Shown here: positions 24,988 through 33,692 of the stretch, one piece after another
Position numbering within the stretch: the first letter of the stretch is position 1
How the letters are laid out: each line of letters begins with the position of its first letter
Program-made: the position numbers and the translations under genes
Notes under the pieces: model-generated
Told to the model about the DNA's origin: nothing
Seen by the model: the letters and a program-made list of their open reading frames with translations, nothing else
Databases searched by the model: none
Source: JAGPDF01 sp050186295
GTDB taxonomy: Bacteria > Acidobacteriota > Thermoanaerobaculia > Multivoradales > JAGPDF01
Reading direction: 5' to 3'
DNA length: 64,000 nucleotides
Assembly: GCA_050186295.1 (NCBI GenBank)
Contig: JBFWYP010000002.1
Coordinates: 1 to 64,000, forward strand

Positions 24988-25476
24988 TCACGCCTCTTGA
25001 CCTCGCCCGGAAGCGGCCAGCCGCGGAGGGAGGGTGACGCTGCGCCGTTCCGCCCAGCGGTCGGCCAGCGATTCCAGAGTCTCGGCCGGCAGGAACTCGT
25101 CGGCCATCCGGAACAGGACCTGCTCCTCGTGAGCGAAATGGTGGTGAACGGTTTCGACCAGCAGCGCCAGAGTGCGATCGCTCGCGGGTCGTCCCGGAGT
25201 GTCCTCCGGCGCGAGGAGCTGCCCGAGAAGCGACTCGATTCGCGAATGTTCCGCGCGCATCGTCTCGACGGGCCCGGGAGGAAGTCGGCCCGAGTCGACC
25301 AGGGCGCGAAAGAGCAGTTCGTCCTCCAGGCCCGCGTGACTCTCGATCGCCTCTGCCGTGAGCAGCGCCGCGACCCGCAACTCCGCCGGGGTGAAGCGCG
25401 GAGCCGCGAGCCGGAGCACCTCCAGCATGTGCCGCAGCGGACCGTGCTCACCTCTGAGCGCCGCCAGTATGTCCAT
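24988..25476 (-). CDS. Hemerythrin-domain protein, first gene of the NO-reductase-like operon
   Basis: A 162-residue cytoplasmic protein with a four-helix hemerythrin pattern: RGEHGPLRHML, IESHAGLEDELLF, RAEHSRIESLL and VHHHFAHEEQVLF supply the His and Glu ligands of a di-iron site. Start ATG 25476 is preferred to GTG 25485 because the predicted transcript begins at about 25477 and neither start has a Shine-Dalgarno. Hemerythrins of this type bind O2 or NO or store iron. It leads the operon with the heme-copper enzyme, separated from the next gene by 94 bases, and sits directly after a Crp/Fnr box. Confidence 0.9.
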   Translation of the reverse strand: MDILAALRGEHGPLRHMLEVLRLAAPRFTPAELRVAALLTAEAIESHAGLEDELLFRALVDSGRLPPGPVETMRAEHSRIESLLGQLLAPEDTPGRPASDRTLALLVETVHHHFAHEEQVLFRMADEFLPAETLESLADRWAERRSVTLPPRLAASGRGQEA

Positions 25477-25483
25477 GCGCAAC

Positions 25484-25489
25484 ACGGTA
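25484..25489 (-). promoter_or_regulatory. Putative -10 element, leaderless hemerythrin transcript
   Basis: Minus-strand TACCGT fits TAnnnT. It predicts transcription from about 25477, one base before ATG 25476, and places the operator centre (25518.5) 41.5 bases upstream. A leaderless mRNA would explain the missing ribosome site. Confidence 0.5.
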
Positions 25490-25511
25490 CGGCAGGAGCG
25501 GACGCGACTCT

Positions 25512-25525
25512 TTGCGCCAGCGCAA
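25512..25525. promoter_or_regulatory. Crp/Fnr-type operator box (right copy)
   Basis: TTGCGCCAGCGCAA is a perfect inverted repeat, TTGCGC-CA-GCGCAA, 14 bases long. It has the same TTGCG-N4-CGCAA core as the box at 16709-16722 and lies at the class II position for the minus-strand operon (24.7-25.5 kb onward). The likely ligand is the Crp/Fnr protein encoded at 17948-18652. Confidence 0.75.
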
Positions 25526-25561
25526 CTTCCCTTCCCCCCTCGGAAGGACGTCAGCCGACAG

Positions 25562-27064
25562 TCAGTCCGAGGGAGTGGCGGAGCGCCGGGCCCGTTGCGC
25601 AGCCAGGCCGGCGGCGGCCAGGAGGAGAGCGGCGAGGAGCGGCACCGCGAACGGCGCGCGACTGAACGGCGAGAACTCGCGACTTCCCTCCACCTGGACC
25701 CGGATCGTGCCCCGTTCCCCGACGCCGAGCGAGCCGGCCAGCGAACCGTCGGGAGCGATCGCCGCCGAGACGCCAGTGATCGCCGCGCGCAGCAGATAGC
25801 GGCGGTTCTCGGCGGCGCGGAACCGCGCCGCCGCGAGATGCTGCCAGGGTGCGGCCGTGTCGCCGTACCAGGCGTCGTTGGTCACCGAGACCAGGAAGGT
25901 CGCCCCCGCGCGCACGCCCTCCGCCACCTCCCCGGGGAAGACGACCTCGTAGCAGACCGCCGGGCCGAGCTCCTCCCCCTGCCAGGGGAGGAGGTGCAGG
26001 TCGGTCGCGGGCGAGAAGTCGCCGGCGTTGCGCGCGATCGAAGGGATGAAGGTGAAGATCCCGGAGAGCGGCACGTACTCGCCGAACGGCACCAGGTGCC
26101 GCTTGTCGTAGCTCGCCATCGAACCGTCCTCGTCCGCCAGCATCATGGCGTTGTACGAGCGGCCGCCGGCGAGCCGTGAGGAGTTGAACAGCACCGAACA
26201 GCCGCGCGCCGTCAGGCGGGCGATGTCGGCGGCGAGCCGGGGATCGCGCTCGTACGAGAGCGGCCAGGCGGCGCTCTCGGGCCAGAGGAGCAGCGCCCCC
26301 TCCTCGCACGCGGCCGTCGACATCGCGATCAGCCGCGCGTAGTCCTTCTCGAAGACCCGCGGATCGAAGCCGACCTGGTTCGGTGTGTCGGGCTGCACGA
26401 TCACCGCCGTGTGCCCGGGGTTCGTCGCCGGCTCACCCGCGCCCCAGCGCCCGCCGGCGGCGAGGAGGAGCAGGGCCGTGAGGAGTGCGGCGGCGGCGCC
26501 CTCCCACCGCTTCGCCGCCACGCCGCGCGCGACCGCGACGTTGACGAACAGGACGAGGAACGAGACTCCCCAGGCGCCGATCCAGGCGGCGAGCGGAAGC
26601 GCTCCCGGCAGGCGTGTCCAGGCGTAGGCCGCGAGATTCCACGGAAAGCCGGTGAAGAGATGACCGCGCGCCACCTCCAGAACCAGCCAGAGTGCCGGCA
26701 GGCCGAGCACCGCCCGCCAGCCGCCGGACCGCCAGAGCATCGCGCCGAGGCCGGCGAAGAGCGCCGTGTACGAGCCGAGGAAGAGCGACATGAGCAGGAG
26801 CGAGAGACCGGCGAGCCAGCCGCTCAGCTGCCCGTACGTGGTCAGAGTCCCGAGGATCCAGACCATGCTCGAGCCCCAGAACAGCACCCCGTGCCACCAG
26901 CCGAGGAGGAACGGGTGGCGGAAGCGGCCGAGCGTCAGGAGCAGCGGGACGAGGGCGACGAAGGAGAGCGGCAGGAAGGGGCGCGCCGCGAAGGCGGCCC
27001 CCCAGACGAGACCCGAAAGCGCCACCAGGGCGAGCGTCGCGAGCGGACGACTCGCGCGGGGCAC
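25562..27064 (-). CDS. lnt: Apolipoprotein N-acyltransferase
   Basis: A 500-residue inner-membrane enzyme that adds the third acyl chain to lipoprotein N-terminal cysteines. Several helices occupy residues 10-205, followed by a nitrilase-type periplasmic domain (about 215-460) and a final helix (about 468-487). The catalytic triad is visible: Glu263 (LWPESAAW), Lys321 (YDKRHLVPFGEYVP) and Cys371 (GPAVCYEVVFP). It starts at GTG 27064 with GGGAGG 8-12 bases upstream. It lies 16 bases after the SPOR gene. Length and motifs are normal for Lnt of diderm bacteria, so the host has an outer membrane with lipoproteins. Confidence 0.95.
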   Translation of the reverse strand: MPRASRPLATLALVALSGLVWGAAFAARPFLPLSFVALVPLLLTLGRFRHPFLLGWWHGVLFWGSSMVWILGTLTTYGQLSGWLAGLSLLLMSLFLGSYTALFAGLGAMLWRSGGWRAVLGLPALWLVLEVARGHLFTGFPWNLAAYAWTRLPGALPLAAWIGAWGVSFLVLFVNVAVARGVAAKRWEGAAAALLTALLLLAAGGRWGAGEPATNPGHTAVIVQPDTPNQVGFDPRVFEKDYARLIAMSTAACEEGALLLWPESAAWPLSYERDPRLAADIARLTARGCSVLFNSSRLAGGRSYNAMMLADEDGSMASYDKRHLVPFGEYVPLSGIFTFIPSIARNAGDFSPATDLHLLPWQGEELGPAVCYEVVFPGEVAEGVRAGATFLVSVTNDAWYGDTAAPWQHLAAARFRAAENRRYLLRAAITGVSAAIAPDGSLAGSLGVGERGTIRVQVEGSREFSPFSRAPFAVPLLAALLLAAAGLAAQRARRSATPSD

Positions 27065-27080
27065 TCGAAGCTCCCTCCCG

Positions 27081-27812
27081 CTAGGGCGAATCCGTCACCC
27101 AGGTGTCGAGGCGGTGATCCCGGCGCAACCGGGTCGCATCCGCATCGGCCTGGCTCTTCGTCTCGTAGGGACCGACCCGCACCCGGAAGTTGCGCCCGGC
27201 TCCCTTGGGCGCCTCGGCGAGCACGACCCGGAAGCCGGCTTTGCGCAGCTGCGCGACGATCTCGCGCGCCCGCGCGCCGTTCGACGAGGAGTACACCTGG
27301 ACGAAGACGTTGCCCCTGGCGGCCGGCGCTGCCGGCGCGGTCGCCGCCGGTCGGGTCTCCGCCTTCGCGGCCGCGGGAGGCGCGGCGGGCGCCTCTGCGG
27401 GCGCGCCGGTGCGCTCGCCCACGGCGAGCTTCATCGCCGGCGTTTCCCGATTCGCCGCCATCGTCGCCTCGAGGTTCGCGCGCAGCGAGTCGCTGGCGTC
27501 GGGCGGCGAGGAAGCGGCCTTCTCCACCGGCGCTGCGGCCGGCGGCGCCGCGGCGGCCGGCGCCTGCGTCTCCGCGGCCGGACTGCCGTTGAAGAAGGTC
27601 AACTGCTCGAGCGGCGGCTCCGCCGAGGCGGCCTGCTCGGTCGCCGCCGGAGGCGGTGTTGCGGCCGCCTCCTCGCCACCGCGGCCGATCCAGACACCGG
27701 ACAGGAACGCGACCAGAAGGCAGGTGAGGAGCGCGACGAACGCGATCAACACCTGCCGGTTGGTCAGCGCGACTTCGTAATACGAAGGCTCGTGGGTATC
27801 GCCGGAATCCAA
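27081..27812 (-). CDS. SPOR-domain membrane protein
   Basis: A 243-residue protein with a cytoplasmic N-terminus, one helix (about 22-43, VLIAFVALLTCLLVAFLSGVW), a long Ala/Pro/Glu-rich linker (about 50-165) and a C-terminal SPOR domain (about 168-243; VFVQVYSSSNGARAREIV and FRVRVGPYETKSQADA). SPOR domains bind denuded peptidoglycan at division sites. It starts at TTG 27812 behind GAGGA. The layout matches DedD/FtsN-like proteins, but specific assignment is not possible. It is between slipin and lnt on the same strand. Confidence 0.88.
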   Translation of the reverse strand: MDSGDTHEPSYYEVALTNRQVLIAFVALLTCLLVAFLSGVWIGRGGEEAAATPPPAATEQAASAEPPLEQLTFFNGSPAAETQAPAAAAPPAAAPVEKAASSPPDASDSLRANLEATMAANRETPAMKLAVGERTGAPAEAPAAPPAAAKAETRPAATAPAAPAARGNVFVQVYSSSNGARAREIVAQLRKAGFRVVLAEAPKGAGRNFRVRVGPYETKSQADADATRLRRDHRLDTWVTDSP

Positions 27813-27838
27813 TTCCTCGTCGCTCCTTCGCCCGGTCT

Positions 27839-28606
27839 CTACTTCTCGCCCGTGCGATGCTGGAAGAAGCTGGTCAGAAGGTCGATCGGCAGCGGGAAGA
27901 TGATGGTCGAGTTCTTCTCGGAAGCGATCTCGGTCAGAGTCTGCAGGTAGCGCAGCTGGAGCGTGACCGGATTCGCCGAGATCGAGACGGCCGCTTCACC
28001 GAGGGCCTTCGAGGCGTCCAACTCGCCCTGTGCGTGGATGAACTTGGCGCGCTTCTCGCGCTCGGCTTCGGCCTGGCGCGCCATGGCGCGCTGCATCTCC
28101 TGCGGCAGATCGACGTGCTTGACCTCGACCATCGAGACCTTGATGCCCCAGGGGTCGGTGTGCTGATCGATGATCGCCTGCAGCTTCTCGTTGAGCTTCT
28201 CCCGGGCCGAGAGGAGCTCGTCGAGCTCAGCCTGTCCCAGCACCGAGCGCAGCGTCGTCTGCGACAGCTGGCTCGTCGCGTAGAGGTAGTTCTCCACCGA
28301 GACCACGGCGCGCGCCGGATCGACGACGCGGAAGTAGACCACCGCGTTCACCTTGACCGAGACGTTGTCCTTCGTGATCACGTCCTGCGGCGGGACGTCG
28401 AGGACGACGGTCCGCAGGGAGATCTTGACCATCCGGTCGAGAGGCCAGAAAAGCAGGAACCAGCCCGGCCCCTTCGCGCCGTCGACCAGACGCCCGAGAC
28501 GGAAGACGACGGCGCGCTCGTACTCGGAAAGCACGCGGAACCATCTCGTGATCAGGAAAAGACCGACGATGACCAGGATGAAGACACCCGGGAGCGCCTG
28601 AATCAT
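27839..28606 (-). CDS. Slipin (SPFH/stomatin family)
   Basis: A 255-residue protein starting at ATG 28606 behind GGAGG. One N-terminal helix (about 5-22) precedes the SPFH/band 7 domain, with VLSEYERAVVFRLGRL, the typical DVPPQDVITKDNVSVKVNAVVYF strand and ISANPVTLQLRYLQTL near the C-terminus. Slipins form membrane scaffolds and are cleaved by the partner NfeD-type protease, whose gene is immediately upstream (22-base gap). The pair is a well-known conserved operon. Confidence 0.95.
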   Translation of the reverse strand: MIQALPGVFILVIVGLFLITRWFRVLSEYERAVVFRLGRLVDGAKGPGWFLLFWPLDRMVKISLRTVVLDVPPQDVITKDNVSVKVNAVVYFRVVDPARAVVSVENYLYATSQLSQTTLRSVLGQAELDELLSAREKLNEKLQAIIDQHTDPWGIKVSMVEVKHVDLPQEMQRAMARQAEAEREKRAKFIHAQGELDASKALGEAAVSISANPVTLQLRYLQTLTEIASEKNSTIIFPLPIDLLTSFFQHRTGEK

Positions 28607-28628
28607 GTTCGAACCTCCACCGCGACGA

Positions 28629-29993
28629 TCATCCCTGGACCCTCCTCACCGTCAGCATCATTCCGTCGACCGCGGTCACTTCGACCTCGGCGCCGCTCTC
28701 GATCGGCTCCTCCGCCCGCGCGTTCCACCACTCACCGAGGAGGAAGACCCTGCCCTCGGGGTCGAGCGCCGTACGCACCGTCGCGCGGGCGCCGAGCATC
28801 GCCTCGCGTCCGGTCTGTACCGGTGCCCGCCGGGCGCGGGTCGCGAGGGTGGTCAGGAACAGCGCGAGCAGCGCCACGACGACGGCGGTCGCCGCGATCA
28901 GACCGCGGGAGATTCTCAACGCCGGGTCGACGCTCCGGAAGAGCATCGACGAACCGAGCACCAACGAGATGATACCGCCGACGGCGAGCAATCCGAAGCT
29001 CGTGACCTTGATCTCGGCGATGAAGAAGACGATGGCGAGCAGGATGAGGCCGACGCCGGCGAAGTTCACCGGCAGCACCGAGAGCGCGAACAGCCCCAGC
29101 AGGAGGGCGATCGCACCGACCACTCCCGGCAGCACGGCGCCGGGATGGGCGAACTCGAAGTAGATGCCGATGAATCCCAGGCTCATCAGGAGATAGGCGA
29201 TGTTGGGGTGCGCGATCGCCGAGAGGAACCGCTGGAACGGCGAGAGCGGGAGCTCGCGGACGTAGGCGCCGCCGAGCGCCAGTTGCCGCACCTGGCTGCC
29301 GCGCCGGTACTCCCTGCCTTCGAGCGCCGCCAGCAGCTCCGGGAGATCGGTGGCGATCACGTCGACGAGACCCGCAGCGAGCGCTTCGCTGTCGCTCCAC
29401 GAGCGGCTCTCGACGACGGCGCTCTCCGCCAGTCGTACGTCGCGGCCGTGCCGGGCGGCGAGGGAGCGGATCGTCGCCGCCGCGTCCTCTTCCACCTTCT
29501 TTCCCATCACACCTTCGATCGTCTCCCCCTGCCCGCCGACCGGATGCGCCGCGCCGGTGTTGGTCCCCGGCGCCATGGCGGCGAAGTCGCCCGCCATGAG
29601 GAGGAAGAAGCCGGCCGACGCCGCCTGCCCGCCGGCCGGCGCGACCCAGACGACGACCGGCGGCTCGGCGCCGAGGATCGCGGTCGAGATCTCGCGCGTC
29701 GTGCTCAGCAGGCCGCCCGGCGTGTCGAGCTCGATGACGATCGCCGCGGCGTCGGCGCGGGCGGCCTCGGCGATCCCCTCGACGATGTACTGCCCCGTCA
29801 CGGGATGGACGATCGAGTGGACTCGGAGATGGAAGACGACCGGAGACTCGCCTGCCGCTGCGGGCGCCGGCGTGCCGGTTTCCGCCGACGCAATCCCGGC
29901 GGTCAGCAGGACGAGCGCCAGAGCGATCCACGGCGTTCCCGTCCGGTGGCCGCGACGGGGGTGGATCCGAAACCGATCCGAGAGCTCCGGCAT
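28629..29993 (-). CDS. NfeD-family membrane serine protease (ClpP-class)
   Basis: A 454-residue protein with a signal peptide (about 20-38), a ClpP-like protease domain (about 50-220), four to five membrane helices (about 265-405) and a C-terminal OB-fold NfeD domain (about 412-454). The Ser-Lys dyad is probably Ser126 (GGQAASAGFF) with Lys165 or Lys166 (MGKKVEEDAA). The strand IVIELDTPGGLL and the region GTNTGAAHPV are characteristic. It acts on slipin/stomatin partners. Start ATG 29993 is chosen because it includes the signal peptide. Divergent from the DinB-like gene. Confidence 0.93.
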   Translation of the reverse strand: MPELSDRFRIHPRRGHRTGTPWIALALVLLTAGIASAETGTPAPAAAGESPVVFHLRVHSIVHPVTGQYIVEGIAEAARADAAAIVIELDTPGGLLSTTREISTAILGAEPPVVVWVAPAGGQAASAGFFLLMAGDFAAMAPGTNTGAAHPVGGQGETIEGVMGKKVEEDAAATIRSLAARHGRDVRLAESAVVESRSWSDSEALAAGLVDVIATDLPELLAALEGREYRRGSQVRQLALGGAYVRELPLSPFQRFLSAIAHPNIAYLLMSLGFIGIYFEFAHPGAVLPGVVGAIALLLGLFALSVLPVNFAGVGLILLAIVFFIAEIKVTSFGLLAVGGIISLVLGSSMLFRSVDPALRISRGLIAATAVVVALLALFLTTLATRARRAPVQTGREAMLGARATVRTALDPEGRVFLLGEWWNARAEEPIESGAEVEVTAVDGMMLTVRRVQG

Positions 29994-30066
29994 CGGAACC
30001 CATGATAGCCGGATTCGGCCCGGCGAGGTCCGTCCCGCTTGACCCGAACGGCCCTCTGACGAGATC

Positions 30067-30618
30067 ATGCGTCGACCTATGGATCCACTCACTCCGGTGC
30101 TCGCGGCCAACCTGCACTGCCTCGATCAGGCGATCGTCCTGCTCGAACGGATGCCCGAGAGCGCCTTCGCCCGGGTCGACACGCGACACGCCCGCACCGC
30201 CGGCCCGCACTTGCGGCACGTTCTCGACCATTACTCCTCTTTCCTCTCCGGCCTGCCGGAGTTCCGGATCGACTACGACGCCCGGGAGCGCGATCCGCGC
30301 CTCGAGACCAGCATCGCCTTCGCCATCGACCGGCTGCGCGAGATCTCGGGCGGCCTGGTCCTGCTCGACCAGGAGCTGCTGGAAATGCCGATCGAAGTCC
30401 GGCTCGAATCGGGCGGTCCGGAGGAAGAGCAGTGGAGCCGTTCGACCGTTCGTCGTGAGCTCCAGTTCCTGCTCTCCCACACCGTCCACCACTTCGCGCT
30501 GATCGCGCTGGTTCTCGAGCGCCACGGCGTCGAGGTTCCCGACGACTTCGGAGTCGCCCCTTCGACGCTCAAGCACTGGCAGAGCCACCAGAGCGTTTCG
30601 AGCCCACCCGCCAGCTGA
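30067..30618 (+). CDS. DinB-like four-helix metalloprotein
   Basis: A 183-residue cytoplasmic protein. It matches DinB/YfiT-type bundles: an N-terminal helix (ANLHCLDQAIVLLERMP), then PHLRHVLDHYSSF and LLSHTVHHFALIALVLERHG, where histidines in the second and third helices would bind a divalent metal. These proteins are often thiol-dependent transferases (for example bacillithiol or mycothiol transferases), but the exact activity varies. ATG 30067 and ATG 30079 are both possible starts. The NRDE gene follows 19 bases downstream. Confidence 0.82.
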   Translation: MRRPMDPLTPVLAANLHCLDQAIVLLERMPESAFARVDTRHARTAGPHLRHVLDHYSSFLSGLPEFRIDYDARERDPRLETSIAFAIDRLREISGGLVLLDQELLEMPIEVRLESGGPEEEQWSRSTVRRELQFLLSHTVHHFALIALVLERHGVEVPDDFGVAPSTLKHWQSHQSVSSPPAS

Positions 30619-30637
30619 TCCGGCGGAATCGACTGCC

Positions 30638-31375
30638 ATGTGCACCGCCTCCTGGCTCGCCGCCGGAGATGAATTCCATTTCCTGTTCAACCGCGACGAG
30701 CGCCGCACCCGCGCTCGCGGGCTTCCTCCGCGCCGCGGGAACGCCGGCGCGACCGCGTTCGTCGCGCCGATCGACGCCGAGGCCGGGGGCACCTGGATCG
30801 CGGTGTCCGGCTGCGGCCTCCTGCTCGCCCTGCTCAACCGCACCGCGAACTCCCCCGCGGACGCCGAGCCGCGTCCGGGAAGCGTCAGTCGCGGCACGCT
30901 GATCCCGTCGCTCGTCGACGCCGCGGACGCGAACGCAGTCTTCGCCCGTCTGGCGGCGACCGACCTCCATGCCCTGGCCCCGTTCCGCCTCGTGGTCCGC
31001 GACGGACAGAGCGGCGCCATCGCCACCGCGACCTGGAACCGCAGTTCCCTCGAACGGCGGCAGCTCGATCCGCAGAGCGGTCTCCTCTGCTCCTCCTCCC
31101 TCGGCGACCGCCGGGTCACCGACGCGCGGACGCCGATCTGGGAGCGGCTGCGTTCCGACGGCACGCCGCTCACGCTCGAGAAGCTGCGGTCGTTCGAGCG
31201 CTCGCACGAGCCCGCGCCGTCCGCCGAATCGGTCTGCATGCACCGCGACGACGCCGAAACGGTGAGTCAGACGGAGATCCGGATCGACCCGCGGACGGTG
31301 ACGATGCGCTACACCGACGGTCCGCCCTGCGGCACCGACGTCTCGCTCGAAATGTCGCTCGAGCGCTCCCGGTGA
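30638..31375 (+). CDS. NRDE family (TANGO2-like) protein
   Basis: A 245-residue cytoplasmic protein whose N-terminus is MCTASWLAAGDEFHFLFNRDERRTR; the Cys2 and the NRDE tetrapeptide are the family signature. The continuation GGTWIAVSGCGLLLALLNR is also typical. Eukaryotic TANGO2 is linked to heme trafficking and lipid metabolism; bacterial function is unclear, and an N-terminal-nucleophile hydrolase fold has been proposed. Its TGA overlaps the GTG start of the DedA/ATP-grasp gene, so the genes are coupled. Confidence 0.9.
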   Translation: MCTASWLAAGDEFHFLFNRDERRTRARGLPPRRGNAGATAFVAPIDAEAGGTWIAVSGCGLLLALLNRTANSPADAEPRPGSVSRGTLIPSLVDAADANAVFARLAATDLHALAPFRLVVRDGQSGAIATATWNRSSLERRQLDPQSGLLCSSSLGDRRVTDARTPIWERLRSDGTPLTLEKLRSFERSHEPAPSAESVCMHRDDAETVSQTEIRIDPRTVTMRYTDGPPCGTDVSLEMSLERSR

Positions 31376-33219
31376 ACGGGAGTCTCCGCCGCAGGGGGCG
31401 ACCGGCGCTCCTTCTGCTGCTGGCGCTGCTCTTCCCGGCGGCGCTGCGGTCGCAGGAGCAGGCCACGCCACCGGCCGCGGCACCGAAGCCCGATCTCGCC
31501 GACGAGCTCCTGCAGCGACTCGACGAAGTCGATCCGGCGGCGCCCGGCGAAGCGGCCGGCGAGTTCTCGCCGCGGCGCAGGTGGACCCTCGCCGGGCTCC
31601 TCGCCGCCGCCACGATGGTGAGCGAGGACCTGACCTGTCTCGCCGGCGGGCTGCTCGTCGCCCGGCACAAGCTGAGCTACCTGGTCGCCACGGCAGCCTG
31701 TTTCGTCGGCATCTTCCTCGGCGACCTGGCGCTGGTTCTCGTCGGGCGCTGGCTGGGCCGCGGAGCGCTGGATCGCTGGCCGCTCCGCCGCATCGTGCGG
31801 CGCGACACGCTCGAGCGCAGCGAGCGCTACTTCCGCGAGCGCGGCGCGCGGGTCGTCTTCCTCTCGCGCTTCGTTCCGGGCAGTCGTCTGCCGCTCTTCC
31901 TCGCCGCCGGCATCCTGCGCGCGCCGGTCGCGCCGATCGCCGGCGCCCTGGCGCTCGCGGGCATCGTCTGGACGCCGCTGCTGGTCGGCCTCTCCGCCTG
32001 GACCGGCGGCGCCATCCTCGGCCTGTTCGCACGCTTCGAGCGCTTCGCCCTGGTCGGGCTCGCCGCGGCGGCGCTCGTCGCCTGGCTCGTCCTGCGCCTC
32101 GTGGTCCCGATGTTCAGCTGGCGCGGTCGCCGCATGCTGCTGTCGCGCTGGCGGCGGATCTCGCGCTGGGAGTTCTGGCCGGCCTGGCTGTTCGAGCTAC
32201 CGGTCTTCCTCTACGTCGTGCGGCTCGGCCTCCGACACGGCGGGATCGGCACCTTCGCCGCGGCCAATCCCGGGATTCCGGCCGGCGGCTTCGTCGAGGA
32301 GTCGAAGAGCGCCATCCTCGGGGCGCTGCAGGGGGCTCCGATCGCCCGCTTCGTCGTTCTCGACGGCGATCGCTCCCGCGAGGAGCTGCTCCGCGAGGCG
32401 CGCGAGGCGATGGCCGCGGAGCCGTTCCGCTTCCCGGTGGTGCTCAAGCCCGACGTCGGCGAACGCGGCACCGGCGTCCGTATCGCGCGCTCCGAGCGCG
32501 ACCTCGAGACGGTCCTGGCCGCGGCACGCGGGAAATGGCTCCTCCAGGAGTACGTCGAAGGGGAGGAATACGGCCTCTTCTACGTCCGCCGACCCGACGA
32601 GGAGAGCGGACGGATCATCTCGATCACCACCAAACGGTTCCCGGCCGTCACCGGGGACGGCGAGCGCAGCCTCGGCGATCTCATCCTCGCCGACGACCGC
32701 GCTGTCTGCATGGCCCCCTGGTATCTCCGGCGCAACGCGCACCGGATCGAGGAGGTGCCGCCGGCCGGCGAGCGGGTGCAGCTCGTGGAGATCGGCAACC
32801 ACTGTCTCGGCGCCCTCTTCCTCGACGGCGGCGGGCTCCGCACGCCGGCCCTCGAGCGCGCGATCGACGCCATCGCGAAGCGCTTTCCGGGCTTCCACTT
32901 CGGACGCTTCGACCTGCGCACCGCGTCGGAGGCGACGCTGCGCGCCGGCGAAGGGCTGCGCATCCTCGAGCTCAACGGCGTGACCTCGGAAGCGACCCAC
33001 ATCTACGCCCCGGGCGCGAGCCTGGTGCGCGGCTGGGGAACGCTCTTCGCGCAGTGGCGGACCGCCTTCGAGATCGGAGAGGCGAACATCGCCCGCGGGG
33101 TCCGGCGGACGAGCGCCGGCGAGCTCCTCGCCCTGCTCCGTGCGCGCCGGCGGCGGCAGCGGGAACGGAACCGCTCTGCTAGCATCCCCGAGATCCCGCT
33201 CGAATCGAGGAGTTCATGA
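31372..33219 (+). CDS. DedA/SNARE-associated membrane domain fused to ATP-grasp domain
   Basis: A 615-residue protein starting at GTG 31372 (GTGA overlap). A signal-like N-terminus (about 10-25) leads to a DedA-type membrane domain (about 65-235) with FVGIFLGDLALVLVGRWLGR and RFVPGSRLPLFLAAG, the conserved substrate loop. Residues 250-300 form a linker. The C-terminal half (about 300-570) is an ATP-grasp ligase: VVLKPDVGERGTGV is the ATP-binding loop, QEYVEGEEYG and HFGRFDLRT...ILELNGVTSEATHIY hold the Mg/ATP acidic residues. DedA proteins act as lipid scramblases or transporters; ATP-grasp enzymes join carboxylates to amines. The fusion suggests synthesis coupled to membrane transfer of a modified lipid or cell-envelope compound. 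Confidence 0.86.
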   Translation: MNGSLRRRGRPALLLLLALLFPAALRSQEQATPPAAAPKPDLADELLQRLDEVDPAAPGEAAGEFSPRRRWTLAGLLAAATMVSEDLTCLAGGLLVARHKLSYLVATAACFVGIFLGDLALVLVGRWLGRGALDRWPLRRIVRRDTLERSERYFRERGARVVFLSRFVPGSRLPLFLAAGILRAPVAPIAGALALAGIVWTPLLVGLSAWTGGAILGLFARFERFALVGLAAAALVAWLVLRLVVPMFSWRGRRMLLSRWRRISRWEFWPAWLFELPVFLYVVRLGLRHGGIGTFAAANPGIPAGGFVEESKSAILGALQGAPIARFVVLDGDRSREELLREAREAMAAEPFRFPVVLKPDVGERGTGVRIARSERDLETVLAAARGKWLLQEYVEGEEYGLFYVRRPDEESGRIISITTKRFPAVTGDGERSLGDLILADDRAVCMAPWYLRRNAHRIEEVPPAGERVQLVEIGNHCLGALFLDGGGLRTPALERAIDAIAKRFPGFHFGRFDLRTASEATLRAGEGLRILELNGVTSEATHIYAPGASLVRGWGTLFAQWRTAFEIGEANIARGVRRTSAGELLALLRARRRRQRERNRSASIPEIPLESRSS

Positions 33220-33686
33220 AACGGTTTCCGATCCTGATCGCACTCGCGGCCCTGCCGTGCATTCCGTCGCCGGCGCCGGCGCAGGCCTCCTCGCCGGTCG
33301 GCGCGCCGGTCGCCCTCGCCGAACCGGCGTCCGGAGCGCCGCGGCTCGCGGCCGCGAAGGCTGCCGGCAGGATCGAGCTGCCTCCGGGCGGAGACTCCGC
33401 GCAGGTCGAGAACCGTGTCGAGCCCGGAGTGCCGACGTCGTATCTGTTCCGCGTGTCGGCCGGCTCGATGGTCTCGATCGGCATCTCCTCACCCCGTGGA
33501 GACGTGCGAATGGCGCTCTATTTCGCCGACGACGACCGGCCTGTGCCGGGAGCCGGATGGGAGGACGGTGCCATTCGCTGGATCTCGAGCTTCGAGCGCG
33601 CGACCGAGCTGCGGCTCGTCGCTTTCGTCGCGGGGGAAGACTCCCCGTTCCGCTTCGCCGTCACCGCGAAGCCGGTTTCGAACTAG
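33216..33686 (+). CDS. Small secreted protein, unknown
   Basis: A 156-residue protein whose ATG 33216 overlaps the preceding stop. Residues 1-22 are a signal peptide (cut after PAPAQA). The mature part is short on helices and rich in beta pattern: YLFRVSAGSMVSIGISSP, VRMALYFADDD and RLVAFVAGEDSPFRFAV, similar to bacterial pre-peptidase C-terminal-type beta sandwiches. No enzymatic motif. It probably belongs with the DedA/ATP-grasp gene in one transcript. Confidence 0.72.
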   Translation: MKRFPILIALAALPCIPSPAPAQASSPVGAPVALAEPASGAPRLAAAKAAGRIELPPGGDSAQVENRVEPGVPTSYLFRVSAGSMVSIGISSPRGDVRMALYFADDDRPVPGAGWEDGAIRWISSFERATELRLVAFVAGEDSPFRFAVTAKPVSN

Positions 33687-33692
33687 AGCGCG

